The position numbers and the translations under genes are program-made. The notes under the pieces were generated by a model. The model searched no databases, was not told the origin of the DNA, and worked only from the letters and a program-made list of their open reading frames with translations. A DNA stretch of 64,000 bases, taken from NCBI GenBank assembly GCA_028023455.1, contig JAQFVV010000001.1, forward strand, positions 20,829,611 through 20,893,610. The letters are read 5' to 3'. The DNA is from Epiperipatus broadwayi. Taxonomy: Eukaryota > Onychophora > Udeonychophora > Euonychophora > Peripatidae. Positions 26,049 to 37,889 of the stretch are shown here, in pieces. Position 1 is the first letter of the stretch, and every line of letters starts with the position of its first letter.

Positions 26049-26556
26049 TGATGGTATTATATTATAAGATGTGATATGTTGGACTATTTCCATCATCTAT
26101 GAGTGAATGTTGAATGTACAAAAAATTTTAAACTTTATTTAAACTTTTCAAATACAAACAACTTACTAGTAATAGCACACAATTAGACAACAGAGGTTAG
26201 TAGTTATACAACAATTTGAGTAGTATTACTCTGCACTCTTCTACGGGTATTACTGGCCTGATATTCACAGTGACAGTATTCACATAGAAGTTGAGCCTGC
26301 ACCTTTAAATTCTTGAATATCAAATTTAAGGCAAACACTCCAACCAACTTAGCTATTCTGTTAAAGGCAACAGATAGTAAAAATTTGATACATTTATATA
26401 TGAGGGTTGGTTCAAATCTTTCAGAGTTCTTCAAATTTTTTCCTAAGCCCTTCAATTTATTTATTTATTTTTTTAACATTAATTTTTTCTAAGAGCAAAA
26501 TTAATTAAAGGCTTTCATACATTGTGTATTGTCACACTGTGTTGACTTATAGAATT
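26049..26556 (-). repeat. Penelope-like element terminal direct repeat (pLTR), 3' copy
   Basis: About 500 bp shared in the same orientation with 28770-29256, from 'gatgtgatatgttggactat' to 'cttatag'. It lies just beyond the C-terminal end of the minus-strand GIY-YIG coding remnant. Long direct repeats of this kind (pseudo-LTRs) are known for Penelope-like elements. An 83-codon minus-strand frame (26204-26455) lies wholly inside the repeat; I do not recognise it, and it is probably non-coding. Confidence 0.8.
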
Positions 26557-26559
26557 TTT

Positions 26560-28683
26560 TACCATTGTCATATGAGCAGCTTCCTTGAATTTTTTCTATG
26601 CATTCCCCCCTCTTTATCCAATATTTTTGTATTTTTGCAATTAAACATATGGCCATTAGTACATACATAGTCTGCTATGGTAGATACTTCTGTTTTTTCT
26701 TTTAACCATTAACTTGTGTTCTTTCAATGACTGTTCAACAGAGTGTCAAGTCTCACCAATATACTTCCTTCCACCTTCACATGGTATTTTATAGATGCAG
26801 TTTTTGTTTTTCAGCATTTTCAGTTTGGGCTTAGTAGAAGTAAAAATTCCTTAAAGTGTTTTATGGCTTTGGAAAGCTGTTATAATGTTATATTGTTGCA
26901 GATTTTCTTTAATTTGTCTGCCATTCCTGTTATGTATGGATATGTTACAGTACCAATAATTGTTTTTCCTTGTTGTGCTTTTTGTGTTGTCTATTAACAG
27001 TTTTCTTGATGACTGCTGATGGATAACCATTTTTCATAAGTGTTTGTTCCATGTAAATTTTTTCTTTTTCCAAATCACTGGTTTCTGAACAAAACACCTT
27101 TCCTCTGTTCCATAGTGGTAGTACAATTTCATGTTTTGTGCTTCTGGCATGATTGGATGTATATTCCAAGTACTTGCCAGTGTGTGTTGGTTTCCTATAC
27201 ACTGTTGTTTTTACTTTGCCCTGAAGGAGTCTCATCACAAGAATGTCCAGGAATTCCAATTTTTGTTTTTGCTCTGATTCCATTGTGAATTTAATTGAAG
27301 GATATATGTTATTAATATGCATCCAGAATAACTGCAATTGCACTTTACTGTATGTCATACCACAAATGTATCATCAACATACCAAAGCCACACTTTGGGC
27401 AGACATGGAGTAGTATTTATGGCTGTAGTTTCAAGTTCTACCATGTAAATGTTCGTCAGTAAATGTGAGAGTGGTGATCCCATGGCCATTCCTTGATTTT
27501 GTTAGAAGAATTCTGAGTTATATTGAAAGTACATTGTTGTTATACAGAATGTTAATAATTCCATTATATTATCAATAGGTAGAGTTGTTGTTCTAATTTG
27601 TAGACTATTATCATCACATAATGTTTTTCTTACAATAGACAATGCTTCATCACATGATAGATTTTTAAACAAACTTTCCACATCAAAGGTTACCAATATG
27701 TCAGTTCTTTCCATTTTTGTGTTCTTGAATAATTCTACAAAGTGTTTAGAATTCCTGACAAAAGATGGTCTCCTGTATGCCAATGGACTGGCCTTAATAA
27801 AACATTGTTTTTATGAATTTTAAGTAGTTTATACAGGTGTGGAATCTTACTGAAGTACAAAATTAATTTCCTTTTCACTGAATCACTGAAAGACCTTTGG
27901 TGCTTCTGGAGTAATGCTTGTAGTTTTACCTGTGTATTCAGAATTAGATTTTTAGTTACTTTGGCCTGCTGTGAAAAGACCTTATATTTTGTTATCATAA
28001 TCAGTTTTATCAATCATAACTGTGATGCTACCATTGTCAGCAAGAAGAATGATTATAGAAGTATCCTGTTTGAGAGATTTAATAGCTTTCCTCTCATTAC
28101 ATGAAATGTTTGATTTCTGCTTGTTCACTTGATGTCTTTTAAGTGCCTTTTTAACTCTCCAGCATAACTCTGCTGCTTCTTCCAGAGATAAATTTTGGGT
28201 TACCTCTTCAGTGGCTGCCATTATATCAAAGAATGGGATAGTAGATGTTATAATGGTGAAGTTCAAACCTTTTTCAAGAACTGATAATTCAGCATCAATA
28301 AACTAAGATTTTTCACTGATGAAGCTGATAGACTAGTTGCGCTATGACCATTGACTTGTCCATGTAGATTTACAAGCTTTTTTTTCTGAAGTTCTTTTAT
28401 TCTTCCATGTAACTTACAATAAGATCTGTTCATTGCTTAACAAAATCTTCATCTGAATGTTTATTTTATAGAAAACATTTCACATTTCTTATGGAACACA
28501 ATGTTTGATAAATGGAAACTGCTGAACCTTTATACTTTCTCTCAATAAGGCCTTATTTGCTCTCTGAATAATCTTCTCAGCTCTCTTGGATAGAATAGAA
28601 GATTTTAACTGCAAACCCTTAGGAATGATCTCTTCTGATTTACATTTACATAAGAAAGTTAAATGATTTTCCACTTTGGCCAA
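26560..28683 (-). pseudogene. Penelope-like retroelement: reverse transcriptase plus GIY-YIG endonuclease, frameshifted
   Basis: Minus-strand frames give a whole Penelope-like protein in pieces. The N-terminus (28683-28489) has HLTFLCKCKSEEIIPKGLQL, a block typical of the family. The RT begins before 27783; ILVTFDVESLFKN (about 27690) carries the first catalytic aspartate. QGMAMGSPLS (about 27490) and WYVDDTFV (about 27385-27360) are the GxPLS and YVDD motifs with the aspartate pair. KLEFLDILV and VYRKPTHTGKYLEY (27250-27150) form the Penelope-specific 'FLDVLV...YRKPTHT' region, and NGYP lies near 27020. The C-terminal endonuclease shows CIYKIPC and KYIGET (about 26803-26752), then NGHMFNCK and ILDKE after a frameshift. 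I count at least six frame breaks or stops. An intact element would reverse-transcribe from a nick made by the GIY-YIG domain; this one cannot. Confidence 0.92.
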
Positions 28684-28769
28684 TTTTAGACGTAATTTTT
28701 CATAATGTCTACATTTTAATATAGCATTGGGTCCATACCAAGTATTTAGTATTTGCCTAAAAGTTAGTC

Positions 28770-29256
28770 ATGGTGGTATATTATTAGATGTGATATGTTG
28801 GACTATTTCCATTATCCATGAGTGAATGTTGAATGTATAGAAAATGTTAAACTTTATTTAAACATTTCAAATACAAACAACTTCTCAGTAATAACACACA
28901 ATTTGACAACACAAGTAATTACACAATGTTTTAAGTAGTATTATTCTTACTCTTCTTCAGATGTTGATGGCCTCATATTCACAATGACAGTATTTGTGTA
29001 GAAATTAAACTCACACCTTTTTATTCTTGAATATTGAATTTAAGGCAAATACTCCAACCAACTTACGTATTCTGTCAAAGGCAACAGATAGTCAAAATTT
29101 GATATATTTATAGATGAGGGTTGTTTCAAATCCTGCTGAGTCCTTCAATTCTCTTCAATTTATTTATTTTTTTAATATTAATTTTTCCTAAGAGCAAGAT
29201 TAATTAGAGGCTTCTATACATTGTGTATTGCCATACTGGGTTGACTTATAGTATTA
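28770..29256 (-). repeat. Penelope-like element terminal direct repeat (pLTR), 5' copy
   Basis: Partner of 26049-26556 and upstream of the coding remnant in its own orientation. The two copies differ by scattered substitutions (for example 'ctctgcactcttctacgggt' versus 'ttcttactcttcttcagatg'), so the insertion is old. The match ends at 'gttgacttatag'. Confidence 0.8.
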
Positions 29257-29259
29257 TAA

Positions 29260-31080
29260 TATGAGGCCTGGAAAGATGTACTGGATTAGGCCACATGGTG
29301 TTGATGCATGTTTTAGATTTGTTGAATTAATCATTAAATCTTTATGCAAGCACTGTTCTTAATCATTGACTCTCATTAATCCCTATCATATGCTCAATCA
29401 TAAATCTAATTTGACAAGTAATTATTTTATATACAATAGATTATATACATTGTCAACTTCACCCATGTATAAAGAATATAAAATATAAATAAAACATAAA
29501 ATAAATATTCTTTAAATTACTACACTGGATTCACAGACATATTATTTAGATATGAACACTCAGTGAATAGATTAATAGCACATTTTTAAAACTTATATCA
29601 AATATAAATTAAATATATTTTTTATATAACATAGAATCTTAAAAGTTGATTATATACTTCTTCATCTCCATTTATAAGGAATATGATTTACATGTAGGTC
29701 CTGTATATCCAAGATATTTTAAAGGGTAGAATATGTATAATTCTAATCAAATTATCCTCAAAAGTTAGTGTAATTATAATACTTTATTTTAGGTGTAATT
29801 CCAAAATTGAAATATTTTTTTACTTTTGATCTATCAGTGTCAAAGATTAAGAATGACTGCTCAAGCAAATAATTAACTCACAAGTACAACAACAGGCAAA
29901 ATATTTTCCCAGTTATCTGTTATTTCTTTCCACAATTAGATTGTAATTTTAATAATAAAATAACTCACAATGTTGTTTTTAATATAAGTTCAAAGTGGGA
30001 TTATAATTAATTCTTTGTCATTCAGACACTGGCAAACAAAAATATTAAAACAGTAATATACAACACTACTTTATGTGTTAAAGTCATGAGAGCAATACTT
30101 TATTCATTTAAATATAGTATTTCATTCTGCACATATGTAATATTACTATATGCTTTAGAGTTCATGAAAGTAAAACATTTTATTCAAGGTTAATTATAAT
30201 ATTTCATTTGGCACACACATAACACTATTATATATGTTAAAGTTATGAAAATAAAACATTTAATCCAAGGTTAAAATATAGTCTGTAAACAATATGAATT
30301 TTTAAGTAGACTGACCTTTAATACTGCTGCTCTTTTTATCATGGTTAACAATAATTCCAGTATAATTTCAGTTGTAGACATTTAGAAGATTATTAGCAGC
30401 TAGACTCACTGTTGGGAGACTTGAACAGATTAATTAAGATTTAGCTATACATTTTGCTATTAACACTGGATAATATTGCAACTTAAATTATTTAAAAAAA
30501 GTTTTATCTTAATTGCTTTTTTTACTTTTACATTTTATCATTTTCTTTAAAAGAGAAGCTTTTTTGGTATATGTTTAACAGTAAAATAATAATAAAAAAT
30601 TTATTGTACACTCACTGTTACTACAGTGGTTCTTCAAAAAAATCTCTGTCAGTTCTATTTTGTTTTTTAGGCAATTAAATTTTTTTCATTTATATGTCTG
30701 TTAAAAAATGAAAGCAAAAAAATGCATTTATTTTATGTATTCTATCAATTAATAACAGAGAAATTAAATAAATATTTTAATTAACCCAAAATAATCTTTA
30801 AAATTATTTAAAGAGAAAAACAAATAATAATTATTTATTTTCTTTATCTTATTGAACTTGATGTAAAATGCTATTGGTTTTCACTTTCAGGTTAAGCACA
30901 GTTTTTCTAACAGTGTTTGGAAACAGAGAAAAACTAATAGATAAAACAAAAAAAATTATACAATAACTAAGTCAAAAACAAATGGAATTATATAATATCA
31001 TCATTCAATTAATTTGGATAAAAGTGTCAAGTATACAAAGTACTAGCTGTGATAATCAAGTCACCTATAAGAAGATAGAG
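29260..31080. other. AT-rich non-coding DNA
   Basis: No supported gene. The phrase 'taaagt(t/c)atga..gtaaaacattttattcaaggttaa' recurs around 30070-30120, 30165-30195 and 30235-30275, suggesting an old irregular tandem repeat. Confidence 0.5.
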
Positions 31081-31082
31081 AG

Positions 31083-31085
<3 letters not shown>

Positions 31086-31172
<87 letters not shown>
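31086..31172. repeat. (TA)n microsatellite, 87 bp
   Basis: Uninterrupted alternating TA. It creates a spurious tyrosine-isoleucine reading frame. Confidence 0.97.
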
Positions 31173-31173
<1 letters not shown>

Positions 31174-31320
31174 TAAGACAATAATGCTATTTACTCAAGG
31201 CTTTATTTAATAGGTTTACAAATTTAAATGATAACAATAAACCCTTTAGCTATCAGCAATCTCAACCTGACTACAAGTTGAGATTATGTATACCTTAAGG
31301 GTTGATTGCTATTATATATA
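31173..31320. mobile_element. Small MITE, copy also near 48.29 kb in the opposite orientation
   Basis: 'cttagt...ttgagtaaat...aaacctatt...tgttatca' read on the minus strand matches 48333-48410. The right part is itself an inverted repeat: 'aaaccctttagctatcagcaatctcaac' (31239 on) is mirrored by 'gttgagatt...ccttaagggttgattgctatt' (31277-31312). It is non-coding and flanked by TA-rich DNA. Confidence 0.6.
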
Positions 31321-31329
31321 TAATAACAG

Positions 31330-33535
31330 GATGGGAATCCATGGGGTTTAATCCATGATGATGGAAAATCATCATCACTCCCAAGTAAATCAAATTTAAA
31401 ATTTACAAAATGTATAAGATGTTAAAGTAAAATATTCCAAATATTAAAGTAATGTTCAATATCTCAAAATATATAAGCAATGTTATATTATAATAGAGAT
31501 CATTCAGAGATCAGAAGAGAGCAGTTAACTCCTTAGAGTTAACTTGTTAGAGCAACCATGATTAACTATACATCATTAACTATATATCATTAGCATTTAC
31601 AATTATAAAAGTAAGTATAAGTAATAGTCAAAAGAAATAACCATTTATCACCATGAATAATCAATTAAAATACGTCATTGCAATAAATGAACAGTCAATC
31701 TGGTGATTGAATTGGAAATGGGTCTCGTGTAGACCAGGCTAACTATTGAGCCTTTGCCAACTTGGACAATTATTTAAACATAATTTGGATGCACCAACTT
31801 AATTGATAATCCATCTGAATATACAATTAGAAAAACAATAATGCTGGGACCTTAAAACATGCTGACAATCATCAATACTCTGGCCACTTAGTACCATTCA
31901 TGTAAAAGCCAACAACAAAATTAAATTTTAATAAGAACTAAATAAAATATAATGCATGGGCTTTGAAGAATATAATCTTAGTGCTATTTCAGGACATATC
32001 AATCATCATCATAATCATTATTATCTTGATGCCCATAAGCACTAATATACACCACATTTAATATATCAGACTGTTTTATTTGAATCTAGTTCAGAGAACA
32101 TAAGCTCAAGTATGGTTATGTTTACCAAGAGATGATGTAATACAATTTTTAACAATTGAATTCAAATTTATTAATAACAATATAAAAAAAATGAAAATAA
32201 GTTCTTTAGAATATGGTTTTACAATTAGAAGCTTTCTGATTTTGATTAATATACAAAAAATTATCACATTTATGATTTACAAAATTATTATACAAAACTC
32301 AAGTTATTACTATGGTTTATAATATTTCTTAATGGTTTCATATACATATAATTTACACAGACATGCAATACATTAATTTACAATGAAGTTCTATTTGACA
32401 CTCAGTGATATACATATGCACACATACATGTGTGTGCATGTAATTTCTGAACATTATTTAAATTGTCCTACAATAATACATAATTAAACTTTTAGCTTAT
32501 ATATATATATATCCACATATCATTGGGATATTTAATTTATTTATCTAATATATTTGAATTGTTATATAAAATACAATAAATGATTAAAAAATTTACCTAT
32601 ATGTGTTATTTAATGTAAAAACAAAATTCAATTTATTACATTGTGGTTTACATGATTACTATACAAAACTCAAGTTACCATTATGGTTTATAATATTTCT
32701 TTATGGGTTCACATATACATAATTTGCACAGATGCGTGGTACATTTGTTTACAATGAATACATTTGAATTGTCAAAAAATGATTAAAATTTATGTATAAG
32801 TGTGTTATACTTGACAAACATTGACATATATATATGTGTGTGCATGTAATTTCTGAACATATTGACTTATTACAAAATAAACATTTTTAGTTGTCACTTT
32901 AAAATGACACAAAACACATGGTTTTACATATATGTCCCAATAGGTTTAATCAAAACACACACACATATATATAATCTGTCCACATATGTGTGATATAATA
33001 CAATAATGGATTAATTATATAAATGAATTTTATTTTCTATCATTTGATAATAACAAAAACTCATTTTTCCTTTTATAGGATAAGATGTAATATATATGTG
33101 GGTGCCTGTATTCACACTCTGACATTTACCTATTTTAATTTTCTACAATAATATTATTCAAAATATTTTCATAATTAATTCAATATTGAGAGTATATAGA
33201 TTAAATTTTACATATGTTATTTTATAATAAGTTCTACTCTTTACTGGTTATAGTCTTTTTTTTTCTAAAAAAAATAAAGTCAGTTTTTTTTTTGACAGTT
33301 GATAAAAACCTTTTTTCTATTTTGACAGATTACTCTAAAAAGAATTGTTTTAGATTTCTGCTCTTTTTTAAAAAATAAAATCAGTCTTTAACAGTCTATG
33401 TTAAGTAATTATTATGTTTTTAGAATAATATAGAGTCATCTTTAAAATTAATAAAGTAGGTATATTTATTTTTTTCAATCTAAAAAACCCCCTGAAGTCT
33501 TTTTCCTTTTTCTTTTAAATAAGTTGGTCAAAAAA
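31330..33535. other. AT-rich non-coding DNA with an internal duplication
   Basis: No supported gene. Sequence at about 32310-32455 ('tatggtttataatatttctt', 'acatgtgtgtgcatgtaatttc') is repeated, broken into two parts, at about 32670-32760 and 32822-32865. AGTTAACTCCTTAGAGTTAACT at 31528-31549 pairs two self-complementary octamers. The rest is featureless. Confidence 0.5.
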
Positions 33536-33540
33536 TTAAT

Positions 33541-33628
33541 CCTTTTTTTTTCATATGTCATAGCATTCGCCAGGACGCGAACTCACAACTGTCTGTGGCT
33601 GCGATGACATCTCGGCTAACAACGCTTG
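33541..33628 (-). mobile_element. tRNA-derived SINE, copy B (minus strand)
   Basis: On the minus strand, TAGCCGAGATG (33618-33608) matches the A-box TRGYNNARNNG throughout. AGTTCGCGTCC (33583-33573) matches 9 of 11 B-box positions. The element ends in GCTATGACATATGA plus a run of A, as does the 13.7-kb copy. A-to-B spacing fits a tRNA head, but the cloverleaf does not pair well, so this is a derived SINE and not a working tRNA. Confidence 0.65.
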
Positions 33629-33629
33629 A

Positions 33630-34145
33630 CAAGGAATTAATCTTAACTCTTAATTTTAATCCAAGCACAATTATTTGTGTTTGTTTACTTTTAGAATGTC
33701 TCTTAATTATTTTTTTAATAAATGAAAAATATTTCTCAATTAATGATTTAAAATAATCATTATAGATTATATATCTCCCATTTAAAATGTCATTTTCTAA
33801 GAATTATTTAAAAAAAATGTAAAATTCTGTCTACATTATATATAATGCTACTCACCATTGTATATAAGTTTATCCCTGCATTCAGTCGTAATTTTTTTCT
33901 CTCTCATTTTCTTCCAAACTTCATGTAAATGAAAGCTTTTTATAGTTATTTGTAAAACAACAATCTGAATGTAAAAAAAAATGGTTATATATAATTAAAT
34001 CTGATATTTGAATTTAAGATGTTTTATAAAATATTCCAATAGAAAAGTTCTACAAATTTTATTGAAAATTTTTACAGAGTTAATTGATTTGTATTAAACC
34101 ACTATATCATCACATGACAGCCATTTCTTATGTTTATAAAATCTG
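33630..34145. other. AT-rich non-coding DNA
   Basis: Nothing recognisable beyond poly(A/T) runs. Confidence 0.55.
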
Positions 34146-34630
34146 TTAACACAGTAGCAACTTTTTTCATACAATATTGTCATGTAGTTCTAGCCATAGT
34201 AATCAATGCTTTCTAAAAGATTACAGCATTAAAATCCCTATCAAGAGACTACTCATCAAATATCCCCAGAATAGTTTCTAGCTTATGATTTTTATCAATG
34301 AGGATCCTTGTATCTGAGAGCACCTCATCTAGATATTTGAATGTAATGAAAAGCTTATTATGTTTATAGTTTTGGCTTATAGCTTTATAGCTAACTAAAA
34401 AGGTAAAGGTAGCTTCTGAAAAAAATGCATTAGGTCTAAAGATTAAGATGCAGTGCTCTCAGATTTAAGACTTTTCACTAATGAAAGCTATAAGCTAGAA
34501 ATTAGTTTGGACATATTGAATGAATAGGGGCTAGATAGGGATTTTGATGTATTAACCTTATAGCATCCATTGATTACTATGGTTGGCACTAGGTGGCAAT
34601 ATTATACAGAGAAAGTTGCTACTGTATTAA
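34146..34630. mobile_element. Foldback element, copy 3
   Basis: The left edge reads TTAACACAGTAGCAACTTT and the right edge, reverse-complemented, reads TTAATACAGTAGCAACTTT. The arms continue through 'ccatagtaatcaatg' and 'aaaatcccta'. The interior is longer than at 25 kb and contains 'tagctaactaaaaaggtaaa', also found reverse-complemented near 48735. A hammerhead-like core with one core change (CTAATGA) is at 34478-34507. TTAA at both edges is the best target-duplication candidate. A 74-codon minus-strand frame starting just downstream (34669-34893) is not recognisable. Confidence 0.8.
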
Positions 34631-34899
34631 TTAATTTGTCCAGTTATCATGGTATCAAAAAAATACCATTAAAGACTTAGGGTGATGTGATATACTATCT
34701 TCACTATGAGATGAAAGTAGTAATAGATGTGAAGACAACTAGTTTTTAGTTTCAAATCAGAGAAGACAATGGTGCAAACTGATTCTGGGAAAAGAGAAAA
34801 AAATGACAATAAAGGACTGGAGAGGTTATTATCACCAAGAAAACAGACAAGACAAAAGTCTATGCTACCATAAGAATATTTTGCCATGAACATCTAAAA

Positions 34900-37780
34900 A
34901 TCAGAAGCATATCAGTCAGACTGGGAGAATGTAGTTCTTTTACATATATTAACATTGATCACCATGCATAGAATACAATTTTACTTGCTTACAAGAAAAA
35001 AATCATGCTGTAAGCTGCTGAAGACTTATCATGTGCTTGCTTATAGTAAGATTCTTTCCATTGTTTACAAATTATTGATACCCAAAGAGGTTAATTCAAA
35101 TAAAGATTAAATTTATAAAAACTATTATCAAAGATATATGTGGAATGAGAATGTAAAAGCTTATATCAACAAAAACCATTGTAAAAATCTTTATATATAT
35201 ATATTGTACCCTTTTCTATAGGTCAAGAAATAGTTATAATGGTCAATTACTAAAAAAAAAAAATTTTTTTAAATTTGAGAATATATGTATTGATGTATTG
35301 AATATATTAAATTTATAGAGTCTGTAAAGTGCAATTTAAAGCTAAAGCAAATATCTGATACGTAAAATCATTTAAAAAATTAGTTAAATAAAGAGTAAAG
35401 AATTGCTCATATGGTTGTAAAAGCTGGCCATATTAAAATAACACAGCTATCAGTAATAAAAATATATTTAATAAGTCAATTTTAATAACTTTAAAACTTA
35501 GAATAAATTAATATTATATAGTATTTAAATTTATAAACTATATTAAATAATAAAAATTAGTGTAATGTATTTGAATAGTAAATATTATGATGTTGAGAAT
35601 TGTATTTATTTCTATATTTTTTCTAAATTATTTCTTCAAAATTTTATATAAAAAATTTTATATAATATAAGTGCAGTAAATTTATTAAGACAGACAAAAA
35701 TAGACAAAACACCGGAAACGATTACGTAATTGTCTGGAATATTTTTATACAAGCACTTGTTTCAATTAATACCAATATTTTAAAGTATTTAAATAATATT
35801 ATAGTAGAAATGGATAGAATTTATTAAACATCATAATAAAAATAAGTAGTGAATAATTTTATTAAATATTGTTTTGAAAATTATTTTAAAAGTGTTTAAA
35901 TTGATTTAAATATAATAATTAGTTTTAAATAATAATTAGATAGTGTTTAAGTGTTACATTATCAGTTTAAAACTTTAGAAAATTATTTATAAATCCAAGT
36001 AGGATTGACCAATAGTAATAGAGCTTGGCAGACTCCCAAAATCGCGCCAATTAATTGTATAATCAAGGAGAACAAGAATTGACAGACTCGAGTGAAGAGG
36101 TAAAAATTTTGAGCTCTCTAATAATTTCTTTTCTCCAATTTATTCAATTTTTTCAATATAATTCTAATAATATCATTAGAACAAATTAACTGACAATTTT
36201 TAAAATCATAGAGAGAGTCTTAAAATAAATATTTTTAAAGTTTTCATAAATTATGTATCACTAACTTAATTGAACCTGCCAGTGAATTCTATAGAAGTAC
36301 AGTCGGAATTTTCAGTAAAAAAATATGGATAGATTCTTTAAAACCAGTTTTAAAGTTTATAACATTTCAAAATTGTTTATATTGTTCATTGATACCGCTT
36401 ATATAGTGTATCCAAAGGAAACTGCTTTTACGCATGTAATATAGATGAAAAGACATTGTGCGCAAAGTTCAGAAAGAGAATAAAATATAAAAATCATTAT
36501 GATTCATCTAAGAATAAATGGATAAATATAATTTTAAAATTAAAATTATTGGAATTGCTTTCTTTAAGATGACCCGAAAAAGAAGTATACTCTAGAAAAA
36601 AAAAAAAAAAAAAGTTAAAGATCAAAAAATAATGTACATAAAATTAAGAATGAATGAAATAAAGCTTGCTAAAGAGAAATATTTGTATAAAGAAAAATAC
36701 GGAAGAGGAATATAAAAAATATTGGATCCATAAAACGCAATTGGTACCTAAAGTATTAAATATTCGTAGTCTAATTAAAAAGGAGAAAGACGCGCCGAGG
36801 GAATATTTGCCAGAACATTAAAAAAAAACTTCGAGGGATATCTAACTAAAATATATTTTAATAATCTAATGCTAAAAGCTAAAATTAAAGATCGTCTAAA
36901 CAAATTTATTAAATGAACCAAGTTATTTTAAAACTTTGAGAGTCATAATGGAGAACATTCAGATAAAAGAAGAAGAGTAATATTATGGGACTAAACAAGA
37001 TTTACCATCAGAAAAATATTTAATTATGGTTTGAATTATTTTTTATTATTATTATAAGCATTAGGTTTCAGAAAACGATAGGGAAACAAAATACATTAAT
37101 TTTGGTATGTATAATATTATATGAAATATGTTTGATTTTGAATGTTTTTTAATAAAATTGTATGTGTGTAATTGTATATTTGCGATGCTCGAAGGAAGGA
37201 AAAGAAGCCTACTGCAAAGCCTAATCCGAAGATAACAATTGTTTTTTGGTAACATTTATAATTATTGATGATATAATGTATGTTTTATTTATTTAGATCA
37301 GCCGAAAATTGAATGAATGTAGTACAAAAGTTTTATTATTATTATTATTATTGTAAAACGCATTTAAAACAACACATTGAAACATTTTGAGATGTGATTA
37401 GATTTTTGAAAATATGCATACGATAGTCATTTTATTTGTTGATAAATAATAATTTAATATAATCGATGATTATATTACATTTTCTATTGATTTTTCCTAT
37501 TGGGATGTTTGAATATTGTTTTAACAAAAATGTAGGTAATGAACATACAGTGTTATAAAGCGAGATAAATTATTCTTAAGGAATAGAGAAATGATTTTCA
37601 TTTTCGCGAATCTTGTTTGTTGTTTTTTTAAAAGTTGTTTGTATTTATCGATGTTTGATATAGTGAAAATCTAGAGAGATAATTTGGGTAGTGACTTGGG
37701 AGTACAGGGGTGATTTGGAAACCAAGATGATGTATGAAAATCTAGGATGATACAGGGAATGGAAATAAGTAGTTTTGTGA
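34900..37780. other. AT-rich non-coding DNA with one possible promoter-like spot
   Basis: No supported coding region. At 36007-36050 a CCAAT box and a TCGCGCCAA (E2F-like) site occur close together in slightly GC-richer DNA, and AAGAG|GTAAAA at 36099/36100 would suit a splice donor. No coding exon follows. A poly(A) run lies at 36597-36614 and a short (TTA)n run near 37332-37352. Confidence 0.4.
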
Positions 37781-37783
37781 GAG

Positions 37784-37880
37784 AATCAGCATAGTTAACA
37801 TAGCCCTATGGCTGATCCACATTTCGTTTTATAGGTGATAATCAGCGTAGTTAATGTAGCCCTACGACTGATACACATGT
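37784..37880. repeat. Two-unit tandem repeat, 56-bp period, each unit a stem-loop
   Basis: 'aatcagc(a/g)tagttaa' starts at 37784 and again at 37840. Each unit runs to 'gctgatccacat' or 'actgatacacat', and ATCAGC pairs with GCTGAT in the first unit, with compensating CATAG/CTATG inside. It sits in a GC-richer stretch (37680-38060) that I cannot assign. Confidence 0.6.
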
Positions 37881-37889
37881 TGTCTTGGA

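Noticed and set aside
26743-27288. Plus-strand frames of 82-84 codons
   Set aside because: They are antisense to the Penelope RT/endonuclease remnant, whose motifs are clear on the minus strand.
28962-28980. Hammerhead search in the Penelope pLTRs
   Set aside because: A CTGAAGA occurs on the minus strand of the 5' copy only (near 28962-28980), with no GAAA at a suitable distance and no counterpart in the other pLTR.
30982-31176. 64-codon plus-strand frame ending in tyrosine-isoleucine repeats
   Set aside because: The second half is only the (TA)n microsatellite translated; the first half has no recognisable sequence.
33541-33628. Functional tRNA gene
   Set aside because: A- and B-box patterns fit, but the acceptor and T stems do not pair and the span is about 63 nt instead of about 73; a SINE is the better call.
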